Part shown: positions 8,527-16,596 of the stretch, one piece after another
Layout: every line of letters begins with the position of its first letter
Numbering within the stretch: the first letter of the stretch is position 1
NCBI RefSeq assembly: GCF_030161635.1
Contig: NZ_BSUO01000001.1
Location: 3,887,199 to 3,951,198 of the forward strand
From: Mobilicoccus caccae
GTDB lineage: Bacteria; Actinomycetota; Actinomycetes; Actinomycetales; Dermatophilaceae
Length of the DNA stretch: 64,000 nucleotides
Direction of reading: 5' to 3'
The notes under the pieces: model-generated
Database searches by the model: none
What the model saw: only the letters and a program-made list of their open reading frames with translations
Told to the model about the DNA's origin: nothing
Made by a program: the position numbers and the translations under genes

Positions 8527-8631
8527 ATGACAACTGAACGTGTCGAAGCGTGTCGGGCCGAAGTGGCAGCATGGGGCCGACTAGGATCCGTCAGGTGTGG
8601 ATCTTCATCTCTGGGGTGATGGAACGAGGTC

Positions 8632-8931
8632 ATGTTGCGCGTCGAGTACCACGACGAAGTGCTGCGCCGGCTCGCCGAGGAGTTGGCGTACGCACCGAAG
8701 GGGTGGGACCCGACGGTCATCAAGTCGTATCGGAAGAAGGTCCAGCTCATCACCGCAGCGGTAGACGAGCGTGACCTGTACGAGATGCGGGGTCTGCGGA
8801 TGGAGAAGCTGAAGGGCGACCGCCAGGGCCAGACGTCGATGCGACTCAACGATCAGTTCCGGCTGATCCTGACCTTCAAGACCGAAGGAGGCCGCGTAGC
8901 GGTGCTCCTTGAGGTCGTGGACTACCACTGA
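8632..8931 (+). CDS. higB: HigB/RelE-family toxin
   Basis: 99 residues with the HigB core: M-R-G-L-R-M-E-K-L-K-G-D-R, then S-M-R-L-N-D-Q-F-R-L-I-L, ending in V-V-D-Y-H. This family cleaves mRNA at the ribosome. The toxin comes first and the antitoxin second, 20 bases downstream, the typical higBA order. An AACGAGG site sits just before the ATG. The final histidine and the basic residues of the central strand, used for catalysis in relatives, are present, so the toxin looks functional. Confidence 0.9.
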   Translation: MLRVEYHDEVLRRLAEELAYAPKGWDPTVIKSYRKKVQLITAAVDERDLYEMRGLRMEKLKGDRQGQTSMRLNDQFRLILTFKTEGGRVAVLLEVVDYH

Positions 8932-8951
8932 ACATCGATAGTGAGAACGAG

Positions 8952-10049
8952 ATGAACGCAGTACTAGCCGAGGTGTTCCCCGCAGGGGAGTTCCTCGCCG
9001 ACGAGCTCGAGGCACGCGGCTGGACTCAGGCCGAGTTTGCCGCCATCCTCGACCGCCCGGCGCAGTTCGTCTCCGAGATCATCTCCGGTAAGAAGGAGAT
9101 CACTCGCGAGTCCGCTGCGCAGATCGGCGCTGCCCTCGGGACCAGCGCCGAGATGTGGCTTAGCCTCCAGGACCAGTACCTTCTGTGGCTGCAGAAGCAA
9201 GACTCCAAGTCGCAGAGTGATCTGGACGACGTTCGCCGTCGTGCCCGTCTCAACGCCAAAGGTCCCATCCCGCTCCTCAGGAAGGCAGGCGTCCTCACCG
9301 GCAAGTCGCTGGACGAGCTCGAGGACGAGGTCATGCGGTTCTTCGAGTTGAAGTCGCTCGATGACGAGCCGCGCCTTGCGGCCGCCGCCAAGCGCTCCAA
9401 TCACGGCGAAGCCCTCTCCTCCCTCCAAACCTCCTGGCTGTACATGGTCCGTCACACTGCACGCCACAAGGCGCCAACGGCCAAGTACTCGCGGAAGGCT
9501 CTCGAAGCCGTCGGTGCGGCCTTACCGCGCATCCTCAAGAGCCCTGGGGACTTTGCCACCTTGCCAGAGACGCTTGGCCGCGTCGGTGTCCGACTGGTCT
9601 ACGTCCCCGCCCTCCCAGGCGCGAAGATCGATGGCTGCGCGATGATTGTCGACGAGACCCACGTCATTGGCCTGTCTGGTCGAGGGAAACGACTCGACAA
9701 GGTGCTTTTTGCTCTGGTGCACGAGATCGCTCACCTGACTCATGGTCACGTTAAGAACGATGCGCCGATCGTCGAGACGATAGACGTTGACGACGACCCC
9801 GATGACCACTCACGTGAGGCGACCCAGGAGCGTGAGGCCAACAAGACAGCCGCCCGGTGGGTCCTGCCGGATGGGCTGCCGGAGCTTCCTGATCGACTGA
9901 GCGGGCCCTGGATCACTCAGGTCGCGGCAGATGTGGACCTCGCGCCGATCGTTCTCGTGGGCCACTTGCAGCATCTCAGGAAGTTGGACTGGCGCACCAC
10001 GTTGGCGAAGGGCGCCCCGAACGTCGATGCGGTACTTGCCCGGTGGTGA
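8952..10049 (+). CDS. higA: HigA-type antitoxin fused to an ImmA/IrrE (M78) metallopeptidase domain
   Basis: 365 residues. Residues 10-65 are an HTH-XRE domain of HigA type (G-W-T-Q-A-E-F-A with G-K-K-E-I-T). The C-terminal half has a zinc peptidase motif H-E-I-A-H at 257-261 followed by L-T-H-G-H and a downstream E-R-E-A-N-K, all typical of ImmA/IrrE (COG2856). The HTH part should neutralise HigB and repress the operon. The peptidase part could cleave the repressor or another factor on a signal, as ImmA does. Fusions of this kind are known, but ordinary HigA is only about 100 residues, so this is a long version. Confidence 0.88.
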   Translation: MNAVLAEVFPAGEFLADELEARGWTQAEFAAILDRPAQFVSEIISGKKEITRESAAQIGAALGTSAEMWLSLQDQYLLWLQKQDSKSQSDLDDVRRRARLNAKGPIPLLRKAGVLTGKSLDELEDEVMRFFELKSLDDEPRLAAAAKRSNHGEALSSLQTSWLYMVRHTARHKAPTAKYSRKALEAVGAALPRILKSPGDFATLPETLGRVGVRLVYVPALPGAKIDGCAMIVDETHVIGLSGRGKRLDKVLFALVHEIAHLTHGHVKNDAPIVETIDVDDDPDDHSREATQEREANKTAARWVLPDGLPELPDRLSGPWITQVAADVDLAPIVLVGHLQHLRKLDWRTTLAKGAPNVDAVLARW

Positions 10050-10691
10050 CTGCTGGACCGCGGGCGAGTTCCGGACTCGGGTGGAGTGCCGCTCTGGGAG
10101 CGGTGGGAACCACGTCTACGGGCCGACACCCGAGGCGTGACCAAGGAATCACGAGGGCATGGCTGGAACAGGTCACAACTCCGACGATCATCCCTGACGC
10201 TCCGTGCCGTTGCCAGCAAATTGCGCAAAGCGCAGCCGCCGCGCCCGTTGCGCAAGATTTCGCGCCGAGACCGTGCAACCTTTGCTGCACCTCGACACGA
10301 GATGCAGCCAATCTTGCTGTCGAGAAGCGCTCTAAATTAGAGCAACTCGACTTCTATCTAAGATACGAAGCCCGAATCCACCGACGGGCGCCTCGGTAGC
10401 GTCTTGTGGGCTCGGCGGCTTCTGGACATGTAGTCGCTACGTACGCGCGATGCGACCACGCTTGCCGCCACGTGGTCTCTGCGAGGAGTCGCAAGTGCGG
10501 GCAGCTTCGGCCTCGTGGATCTGGACTCGTCCCGTGGGTAGCGCTCCTCGCCACCGGCCCTCGTCCGGGGCTCCAGGACATCACCGGAGATGCCGATGCC
10601 GAGGTGGCAAGTCGTTCCACGCGCACAGGGTTGAGGCGGTAGGTCGCCGAATCTAGTCACGCTCGATCGATGTGAGGCCGCGTGACGTATT
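10050..10691. other. Gene-free stretch with repeats, possible end of the Tni element
   Basis: No supportable gene. It contains two TTGCGCAA(A/G) sites near 10220-10255 and, at 10273-10329, a cluster of short sites of the form CTGCAYCTCGACA or its complement. Local base composition falls (AT-rich at 10320-10365), in contrast to the flanking genes. This fits the end of a TniA-type transposon, but I cannot locate a terminal TGT/ACA with confidence. Confidence 0.45.
10273..10298 (+). repeat. 26-bp repeat, copy 1 (possible TniA binding site)
   Basis: Matches 17218-17243 at 22 of 26 positions in the same orientation. Core CTGCACCTCGACA at 10285-10297. The complementary half CGAGATGCAG follows at 10298-10307, giving an inverted repeat with a 3-base centre, and a weaker TGTCGAGAAGCG lies at 10318-10329. 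Several short sites in mixed orientation are typical of transposon ends bound by TnsB/TniA; the assignment is inference. Confidence 0.5.
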
Positions 10692-11189
10692 TGTTGGTGG
10701 CAGCGGTGCCGCACCCACTACGCAGCGAACCTGATGTCCGCGACCCCGAAGTCGTCATGGGGCTGGGTCAAAGCGTTGCTGCACTCGATCTACGACCAGC
10801 CCGACTCTGACGCGGTGCACGCTCAGTTCGACCGGGTCGTCGACGCCCTGGCCGAGAAGCTGCCCGCCGTGGCCGAGCACCTTGAGGAAGCCCGTACCGA
10901 CATCCTGGCGTTCACCGCGTTTCCGAAGGAGATCTGGCGCCAGATCTGGTCGAACAACCCCAACGAGCGGCTCAACCGCGAGATCCGTAGGCGTACCGAC
11001 GTGGTCGGGATCTTCCCCGACCGGGCCAGCATCATCCGGCTCGTCGGCGCTGTCCTGGCCGAGCAACACGACGAGTGGGCCGAAGGCCGCCGCTACCTCG
11101 GACTCGACGTCCTCGCACGCGCCCAGGCCGTCGACCACGCCATCGCCGAGGAGGTGACCGAGCCAGAACTCCAGGCACTCACTGCCTGA
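10692..11189 (+). pseudogene. IS256-family transposase, C-terminal fragment
   Basis: About 165 codons matching the last third of IS256/Mutator-type transposases: W-Q-R-C-R-T-H near the start, then N-E-R-L-N-R-E-I-R-R-R-T-D-V-V-G-I-F-P and L-V-G-A-V-L-A-E-Q-H-D-E-W. Full proteins are around 400 residues, so the N-terminal two-thirds and the first catalytic aspartates are missing. The ATG at 10734 is only an internal methionine. A more decayed piece of the same part of such a gene lies on the other strand at 17975-18155. Confidence 0.85.
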
Positions 11190-11215
11190 CCGACACGCCC
11201 AACCGAGGGATCAAC

Positions 11216-11344
11216 CTCGTACACCACCCCAGCGGACTTGACCATGCGCAGTGGCGGCTGATCGAGCCGTTGCTTCCTGCCCGCACGGGGCGTCGTGGTC
11301 GCCCCTTTGCAGATGCTCGCACGATGATCGAAGGGATCGCCTAC
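11216..11344 (+). pseudogene. IS5-family transposase, N-terminal fragment
   Basis: About 43 codons encode the opening of an IS5/IS427-type transposase (D-H-A-Q-W-R-L-I-E-P-L-L-P, then R-R-G-R-P-F and T-M-I-E-G-I-A-Y). The reading stops exactly at the left end of the IS3-family element at 11345, so that element interrupted it. The other half of the gene is not found beyond the IS3 right end, which means a deletion or rearrangement followed. Confidence 0.8.
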
Positions 11345-11376
11345 TGTGGTTCCCCCAGATCGTGGAGGGTTTCGGG

Positions 11377-12319
11377 CTACGCGGCGTCCGGGACGGACGC
11401 TGCGGTGGACTGCTCGTAGTTGACGGGTGACATCATGCCAGCCGCGCTGTGGCGGCGCTGGTGGTTATAGAACCCGTAAGCCCAGTCGATGACGACCGCG
11501 GCGGGCCTGGGCGCGGGTGTCGAACTCGTGCCGGGAGAGAACTTCCCACTCCAGGGATGAGAAGAACGCCTCCGCGGCTGCATTGTCGAAGCACGACCCC
11601 ACCCGGCCCATCGACTGACGGATCCCCAGGTCGGCGCACAACGTGGTGAACGAGGTCGCCGTGTAGGTCGACCCGCGGTCGGTGTGGAACACGAGACGTT
11701 CGGCCTGGTCCTCTCGCCAGATCGCCTCCTTGCCGCCGCGGGCCGTCACGGCCATCCGGATCGCCGCGCACGCCAGCTCAGCGTCGGGGTGGGCACTGGT
11801 CGCCGCGCCGAGCAGCCGGCGGGAGTACAGGTCGATGACGGTGGCCAGGTACAGCTTGCCCTCGGCCGTCGGGATCTCAGTGATGTCACCGACCCACCTG
11901 CAGTTCGGCGCTGGCGCGGTGAAGTCCCGGCACAGCAGGTCCGGGAACGGCTTCTTGGTCTTGTCTTGCCTGGTCAAGCCACCGCGCCGCTTGATGACGC
12001 GGGCGACCAGACCCTGGCGGCGCATCGATTCGGCGACCGTCTTCTCGCTGATCTCCCAGCCGGCGTCGCGCAGGTCGGCATGCAGGCGCGGGGAGCCGTG
12101 CAGCCCCTTGGCGTCCTTGAACGCGACCTTCACCGCGCGGTCGACGGAGTCGCGGCGCCGGGCGGTGTCGGTGAACAACCCGCTCGCGGCGCCCGGGCCG
12201 TTGGCGCGCTTGATCCACTTGTAGAACCACGCCAGGGAGACCCCTAGCAGGGCGCAGACGAGGGTGTGTGGCACGGCGTAGTTGGTCCTCTGGTCGGCGA
12301 TGAAGCGTGCCACGCTCAC
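11377..12319 (-). pseudogene. IS3 orfB integrase-type transposase, frameshifted
   Basis: Starts at a GTG overlapping the orfA stop. It has the rve integrase core: W-V-G-D-I-T-E-I-P-T, later H-T-D-R-G-S, and N-A-A-A-E-A-F-F-S-S-L-E with the final Glu. Near 11498-11504 the frame changes: one extra base in the C/G-rich stretch separates R-A-Q-A-R from the expected A-V-V-I-D-W-A-Y-G-F-Y-N. After the shift the normal C-terminus (N-H-Q-R-R-H-S-A, then V-N-Y-E) follows to the stop. Either an inactivating mutation or a sequencing error. Confidence 0.85.
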
Positions 12320-12606
12320 TTCGTCGCCTCCTTCACCCACAGGACCACGGATCGCTTGAGGACATCACGCTCCATCCGCAGCTCGGCGTTCTCCGCGCGC
12401 AGACGCTTCAGCTCCTTGTGGTCGTCCTTGGACAGCTCGCCACGGCCCTCGCGTGCGGCGCGGGCACGTTGGACCCAGTTGCCCAGCGTGCCCTCGTTCA
12501 CACCGAGATCGCGGGCGACCTGCGCGATCGGCTTGTTCGTCTCCTCGACGATCCGGACCGCTCCCTCACGGAACTCCCGGTCGTACTTCTTCCTTGTCTC
12601 TGGCAT
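12316..12606 (-). CDS. IS3-family transposase OrfA (HTH protein)
   Basis: 96 residues. It starts M-P-E-T-R-K-K-Y-D with an AGGA site six bases upstream, and contains a helix-turn-helix (I-A-Q-V-A-R-D-L-G-V-N-E-G-T-L-G-N-W) and then a leucine-zipper-like helix (residues 60-90). It binds the IS ends and works with OrfB. Its stop overlaps the GTG of orfB. The gene looks intact, unlike its partner. Confidence 0.88.
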   Translation of the reverse strand: MPETRKKYDREFREGAVRIVEETNKPIAQVARDLGVNEGTLGNWVQRARAAREGRGELSKDDHKELKRLRAENAELRMERDVLKRSVVLWVKEATK

Positions 12607-12650
12607 CTCGATCCTCATTGTGGATGCCTCTACGCTCCGGGGGAACCTCA

Positions 12651-13590
12651 GGGGGCTTCAACGGCGGGGGTTGCGGCGTCACGGCAAGCGGGACCAGTTC
12701 GAGTGCGGCGAGCATCCTGGCTGTCTCGACGAAGTCGCTGACTGTTTGAGCGCCGAGGTCGTTGCGCCAAGCGATGGCGAGCGGGGAGTGGAGGAGCCCG
12801 GTGACCGGGATGAACGCCAGGCCGGGGCGGTCGTAGTAACGCTGGGTCGATGCCTGACTGAAGGCGATTCCGCGGCCGGAGAGAATGGCCTCGAAGCACT
12901 CCTCGACGCCGCCGACCTCGGCTCCGAGCACCGGGGTGTTGCCATCACGGCTGGACGTGGCGAGCCAGAAGTCGCGCCAGTACTCCGGCGCCTTTCGGGC
13001 AACGAAGGCCTCGTCGAGCACCTCGTCGACCGACACCTGGTCCCTGGCTGCTAGCGGCGAGCTGCTGGAGGTCACCAGCACCCGCGGTTCGACGAAGAGG
13101 GTCTCGATGCTCAGCCAGTCTTGCATCAGCAGCGGCGGGCGGACGAAGGCGATATCGACGCTGCCGTTCGCCAGGCCGACGTAGGGGTCGGCGAAGTCGT
13201 GCGACCGCATCTCGACCTGGACACGCGGGTACCGGGTCTGGAAGGCCTTGAGGATCTGGGGGTGAGCTCGGCGGCCGCGTTACCCTGGAAGCCGACCACG
13301 AGCGTGCCCCGAACGCCCCGCAATGCGCCACGCGTGGCGTCGACAAGCCGGTCGGCCCCAACCAGGAGCTTGTGGGCCTCCTCAAGCAAAACCGTGCCCA
13401 CCTCGGTGAGTTCGACGTGTCGGCTGGTCCGGTCGAACAGCTTGGCCCCGAGCGAGTGCTCGAGCTTGCGGATCTGCACGCTCAGAGTCGGCTGCGAGAT
13501 ATGCAGACGGACCGCCGCGCGACCGAAGTGCAGCTCCTCGGCGACCGCGACGAAGTACCGCAGCACGCGCAGCTCCGGCACCTCGGACAT
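12651..13590 (-). pseudogene. LysR-family regulator, frameshifted and cut by the IS at its 3' end
   Basis: The N-terminal 105 residues are a complete LysR HTH and linker (L-R-Y-F-V-A-V-A-E-E-L-H-F-G-R-A-A, then I-S-Q-P-T-L-S). The frame breaks at a G run (13258-13262). Restoring one G rejoins L-T-P to Q-I-L-K-A-F-Q-T-R-Y-P and the whole effector-binding domain (E-M-R-S-H-D-F-A-D-P onward). The C-terminus runs into the IS3 end at 12650 after V-P-L-A-V-T-P, so only the last few residues are altered. It is divergent from the hydrolase/dehydrogenase operon and is its probable activator. The missing base may be a sequencing error. Confidence 0.85.
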
Positions 13591-13625
13591 GTCTGGACCC
13601 TAACCACGGGGGACCGCAAGCACCA

Positions 13626-13640
13626 ATAGATGTCGCCTAT
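13626..13640. promoter_or_regulatory. LysR-type T-N11-A box
   Basis: ATAG-N7-CTAT, a dyad of the T-N11-A form bound by LysR regulators, located 36 bases upstream of the lysR start and about 125 bases before the first catabolic gene. ATCGATCGAT follows directly. Position supports control of both directions; binding is inferred. Confidence 0.55.
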
Positions 13641-13762
13641 CGATCGATGAGGAGGCGGTATTGGACCCCGGCGACGTGACGGCGGTCTCATGGGAGGGGC
13701 GCCGCCGACCCCAGTCCGGGATCGGCAGCCACACCCTTTGGTCCCTCAGAAAGGAACCGCTC

Positions 13763-14170
13763 ATGAGCGCGCAGACCAGCGCACCGACGGCCGAAGCCTG
13801 GGCCGAGGCGTTCGCCGAAGCCAGCAACAACGACACCGAGATCCAGGCCCACGGCAAGTATTTCACCTGCTCCTACCTCCTGGACGCCACGGACCGCACC
13901 TACGTGGTCCAAGTCGAGTCCGGCCGGGTGACCCACGTGACTTCGAACCCCGGGCCCCTGGACGTGGCCTACCAGTTCGCCATCCGCGCCAGCGCCGGCA
14001 CCTGGCGCGAGTTCGGACAGCCGGTGCCGGCACCGATGTTCCACGGCATCTGGGCCGCCAGCTTCCAGCGCGACATGAAGCTCGAGGGCGACATCCTCGT
14101 GCTCATGCAGAACCTGCGCTGCATCACCCGCCAGGTCGAGCTCCTGCGCGTCGTCGGCTCCCCCGTCTGA
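13763..14170 (+). CDS. SCP2-like sterol-carrier-type protein
   Basis: 135 residues, ATG preceded by AGAAAGGAA. The pattern (K-Y-F-T-C-S-Y-L-L, V-V-Q-V-E-S-G-R-V, L-D-V-A-Y-Q-F-A-I-R-A, then F-x-R-D-M-K-L-E-G-D-I-L-V-L-M-Q-N) matches a small SCP2-fold domain that binds hydrophobic ligands. It is first in an operon with an alpha/beta hydrolase 15 bases downstream, so it may present a hydrophobic ester or similar substrate to the hydrolase. No signal peptide is seen. The substrate is not predictable. Confidence 0.68.
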   Translation: MSAQTSAPTAEAWAEAFAEASNNDTEIQAHGKYFTCSYLLDATDRTYVVQVESGRVTHVTSNPGPLDVAYQFAIRASAGTWREFGQPVPAPMFHGIWAASFQRDMKLEGDILVLMQNLRCITRQVELLRVVGSPV

Positions 14171-14185
14171 GAAAGGAAAAGACCC

Positions 14186-15055
14186 ATGAGCAACCCCAAG
14201 ATCTCACCTGTCACCGGCCACTACGTGACTATCGATGTCGACGGCCTGGAGTACAAGGTCTTCTACCTCGAGAACGGCACCGGCCAGCCGCTGGTCTGCC
14301 AGCACACCGCCGGCTGTCACAACCACCAGTGGCGCGGCCTGCTCGAGGACGAGGAGATCACTGCGAACTACCGCGTCATCGCCTACGACCTGCCCCGCCA
14401 CGGCAAGTCCGACCCGCCCGAGAACACCGAATGGTGGAAGGAGGAGTACCAGCTCTCCGCCGACCACTTCGCGAACTTCATCATCGCGCTGTGCGACGCC
14501 CTCGAGCTCGAGGACCCGATCTTCATGGGCTCCTCCTTCGGCGGCAATATCGCCCTGCAGCTCGCACTGCGCAGGCCGGACCGATTCGCCGGCGTCCTGT
14601 CCGTCGAAGGAGCCGACTACTCGCCGGGCTTCTACCTCGACTGGTGGCAGCACCCGCACGCGAACGCCGCCCAGGTGTGCGCCAGCGGCACCTGGGACCT
14701 GATGGCACCGCAGTCGCCCGAGGGCGACCGGTGGAAGACCTGGTTCTACTACTCCCAGGGCTCGGAGTCCTTCAAGGGCGACCTGCACTTCTACTCAGTC
14801 GACCACGACCTGCGCGGCAAGCTCGGCGACATCGACGGCGAGCAGTGCCCGGTCATCATGATGACTGGCGAGTACGACTACCTCACCACCCCCGAGGACA
14901 GCGAGCGCACCGCCAACGCCATCACCAACGGCTCCTTCATCAACATGCCCGAGATCGGGCACTTCCCGATGAGCGAGAACCACCCGGTGTTCCGCACCTA
15001 CCTCATCCAGGCCCTCGAGGACCTGCAGAAGAAGAAGGCCAGCGTCACCAACTGA
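14186..15055 (+). CDS. Alpha/beta-fold hydrolase
   Basis: 289 residues, ATG with a GAAAGGAA site. Nucleophile elbow G-S-S-F-G-G (Ser near residue 115), acid residue in T-G-E-Y-D-Y (about 235) and catalytic His in I-G-H-F-P (about 257). The oxyanion region has C-Q-H-T-A-G-C-H-N, slightly unusual in replacing H-G-x-P. It lies between an SCP2-like gene and an aldehyde dehydrogenase. An esterase, lactonase or C-C hydrolase step that releases a product ending as an aldehyde is plausible; the substrate is unknown. Confidence 0.85.
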   Translation: MSNPKISPVTGHYVTIDVDGLEYKVFYLENGTGQPLVCQHTAGCHNHQWRGLLEDEEITANYRVIAYDLPRHGKSDPPENTEWWKEEYQLSADHFANFIIALCDALELEDPIFMGSSFGGNIALQLALRRPDRFAGVLSVEGADYSPGFYLDWWQHPHANAAQVCASGTWDLMAPQSPEGDRWKTWFYYSQGSESFKGDLHFYSVDHDLRGKLGDIDGEQCPVIMMTGEYDYLTTPEDSERTANAITNGSFINMPEIGHFPMSENHPVFRTYLIQALEDLQKKKASVTN

Positions 15056-15064
15056 CGCAGCCTT

Positions 15065-15105
15065 CCGGTGGGGTGGGACGGCGAGCAGCCGTCCCACCCC
15101 ACCGG
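15065..15105. terminator. Perfect 18-bp hairpin between hydrolase and aldehyde dehydrogenase
   Basis: Arms 15065-15082 and 15088-15105 pair without mismatch around a 5-base loop; there is no T tract. The stem is strong enough to stop or slow transcription, or to protect the upstream mRNA 3' end, and would set expression of the dehydrogenase below the two upstream genes. Confidence 0.75.
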
Positions 15106-15144
15106 CGCGCCGACACCCCCGCCGACCCATGAGAGGCAACGACG

Positions 15145-16596
15145 ATGAAGCCACCCACGCAGCCCGTGCCCATCTGGGTAGCCGGCCACCAGGTCACCGG
15201 CGAGCACACCACCCCGATCACCCCACCCGACGGTGGTGACCCAGTCGCCGAGGTCGCGGTGGCGGACCCTTCCCACGTCGAGGAAGCCGTCCAGACCGCC
15301 CACGACGTCGGACGCGAACTCGCGTCGCTCCCAGCCCACCGCCGAGCCGACGCGCTCGACCACGTCTCGCGCCGACTGACCCAAAGCCGGGAGGAGTTGG
15401 CACGACTCATCATGGCCGAGGGCGGCAAACCCATCCGCTGGTCGCGGATCGAAGTCGACCGCGCCGCAGCGACATTCCGCCTGGCATCGGAGGAGGCACG
15501 CAGGTGGTCCGGAGAGCTGCAACGGCTCGACACCGACACCGCCGGCGAGGGCCGCATCGCCCTCAACCGTCGCGTCTCGCGCGGCCCCGTCCTGGGCATC
15601 ACCCCGTTCAACTTCCCCCTCAACCTCGTCGCCCACAAGGTGGCACCAGCCCTCGCCGTCGGGGCGCCGATCGTCCTCAAGCCCGCACCCGCAACCCCCC
15701 TGTCGGCCCTCTTCCTCGGCGACCTGCTCGCCGAGACCGACCTGCCGGACGGGTCTTGGTCGGTCCTCACCGTCCCCAACGACCGCATGGACGCGCTCGT
15801 GGCCGACCCGCGACTGCCAGTCGTCTCGTTTACCGGCTCGGGCCCGGTCGGCTGGCACATCCGCGACTCCGTGCCCCGCAAGCACGTCACGCTTGAGCTC
15901 GGCGGGAACGCCTCCGCCGTCGTCTGCGCGGACTGGAACAGCGACGCCGACCTCCAGCAGGCCGCCACCCGCATCGCCGCGTTCGGCATGGGACAGGCTG
16001 GCCAATCGTGCATCTCGGTTCAGCGCGTCATCGCCGACACCAGCATCTACCCACGTCTGCTCGACCTCCTCACCCACGAGGTCGGCAACCAGGTCCTCGG
16101 GGACCCCGACCACGAGGGCACGACACTCGGCCCGATGATCAACACCCGCGCCGCGGCGCGGGCAGAGTCCTGGGTGGCCGAGGCCGTCGAGGCTGGTGCG
16201 CGCGTCCTCGTCGGCGGCAGGCGGGACGGCGCCCGTCTGCAACCCACCCTGATCGTCGACGCCCCGCTGGACGCCCGCGTCAACCGCGACGAGGTCTTTG
16301 CCCCGGTGGTCTCCATGCGCGAGGTCGACGGCACCGAGGCTGCATTCGCCGCCGTCAACGACTCCGACTTCGGACTCCAGGTCGGTGTCTTCACCCACGA
16401 CATCACCACCGCCTTCAAAGCCCACCGCGACCTCGACGTCGGCGGCATCATCATCGGCGACGTTCCCAGCTACCGCGCTGACCAGATGCCCTACGGCGGA
16501 ACCAAGGGTTCAGGCATCGGCCGAGAGGGCGTCCGCTTCGCCATGGACGACCTCACCTATGACCGTAGCCTCGTCTTCACCGGCGCGGCCCTATAG
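15145..16596 (+). CDS. NAD(P)-dependent aldehyde dehydrogenase
   Basis: 483 residues, normal length for the superfamily. It shows the N-P-fold entry (G-I-T-P-F-N-F-P-L-N), the glutamate motif L-E-L-G-G-N-A, and the catalytic cysteine in G-Q-A-G-Q-S-C-I-S (about residue 290). The C-terminal F-A-P-V-V-S motif and G-G-x-K-G-S-G-x-G-R-E-G (Y-G-G-T-K-G-S-G-I-G-R-E-G) are also present. It should oxidise an aldehyde to the acid, or to CoA ester in some relatives. It follows the hydrolase gene and precedes the remains of a Zn-alcohol dehydrogenase, a natural alcohol-aldehyde-acid series. Confidence 0.92.
   Translation: MKPPTQPVPIWVAGHQVTGEHTTPITPPDGGDPVAEVAVADPSHVEEAVQTAHDVGRELASLPAHRRADALDHVSRRLTQSREELARLIMAEGGKPIRWSRIEVDRAAATFRLASEEARRWSGELQRLDTDTAGEGRIALNRRVSRGPVLGITPFNFPLNLVAHKVAPALAVGAPIVLKPAPATPLSALFLGDLLAETDLPDGSWSVLTVPNDRMDALVADPRLPVVSFTGSGPVGWHIRDSVPRKHVTLELGGNASAVVCADWNSDADLQQAATRIAAFGMGQAGQSCISVQRVIADTSIYPRLLDLLTHEVGNQVLGDPDHEGTTLGPMINTRAAARAESWVAEAVEAGARVLVGGRRDGARLQPTLIVDAPLDARVNRDEVFAPVVSMREVDGTEAAFAAVNDSDFGLQVGVFTHDITTAFKAHRDLDVGGIIIGDVPSYRADQMPYGGTKGSGIGREGVRFAMDDLTYDRSLVFTGAAL

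Larger units (their letters stand above)
11345..12650 (-). mobile_element. IS3-family insertion sequence, 1306 bp
   Basis: The element carries orfA and orfB on the minus strand. Its ends are imperfect inverted repeats: TGTGGTTCCCCCAGATCG from 11345, and TGAGGTTCCCCCGGAGCG reading inward from 12650. It begins with TG and ends with CA as IS3 elements do. No 3- or 4-bp target duplication is visible, and the two flanks belong to different genes (an IS5 relic and a LysR gene). It has therefore taken part in a deletion or recombination since insertion. A 56-base piece of its left end is repeated at 16709-16765. Confidence 0.88.
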
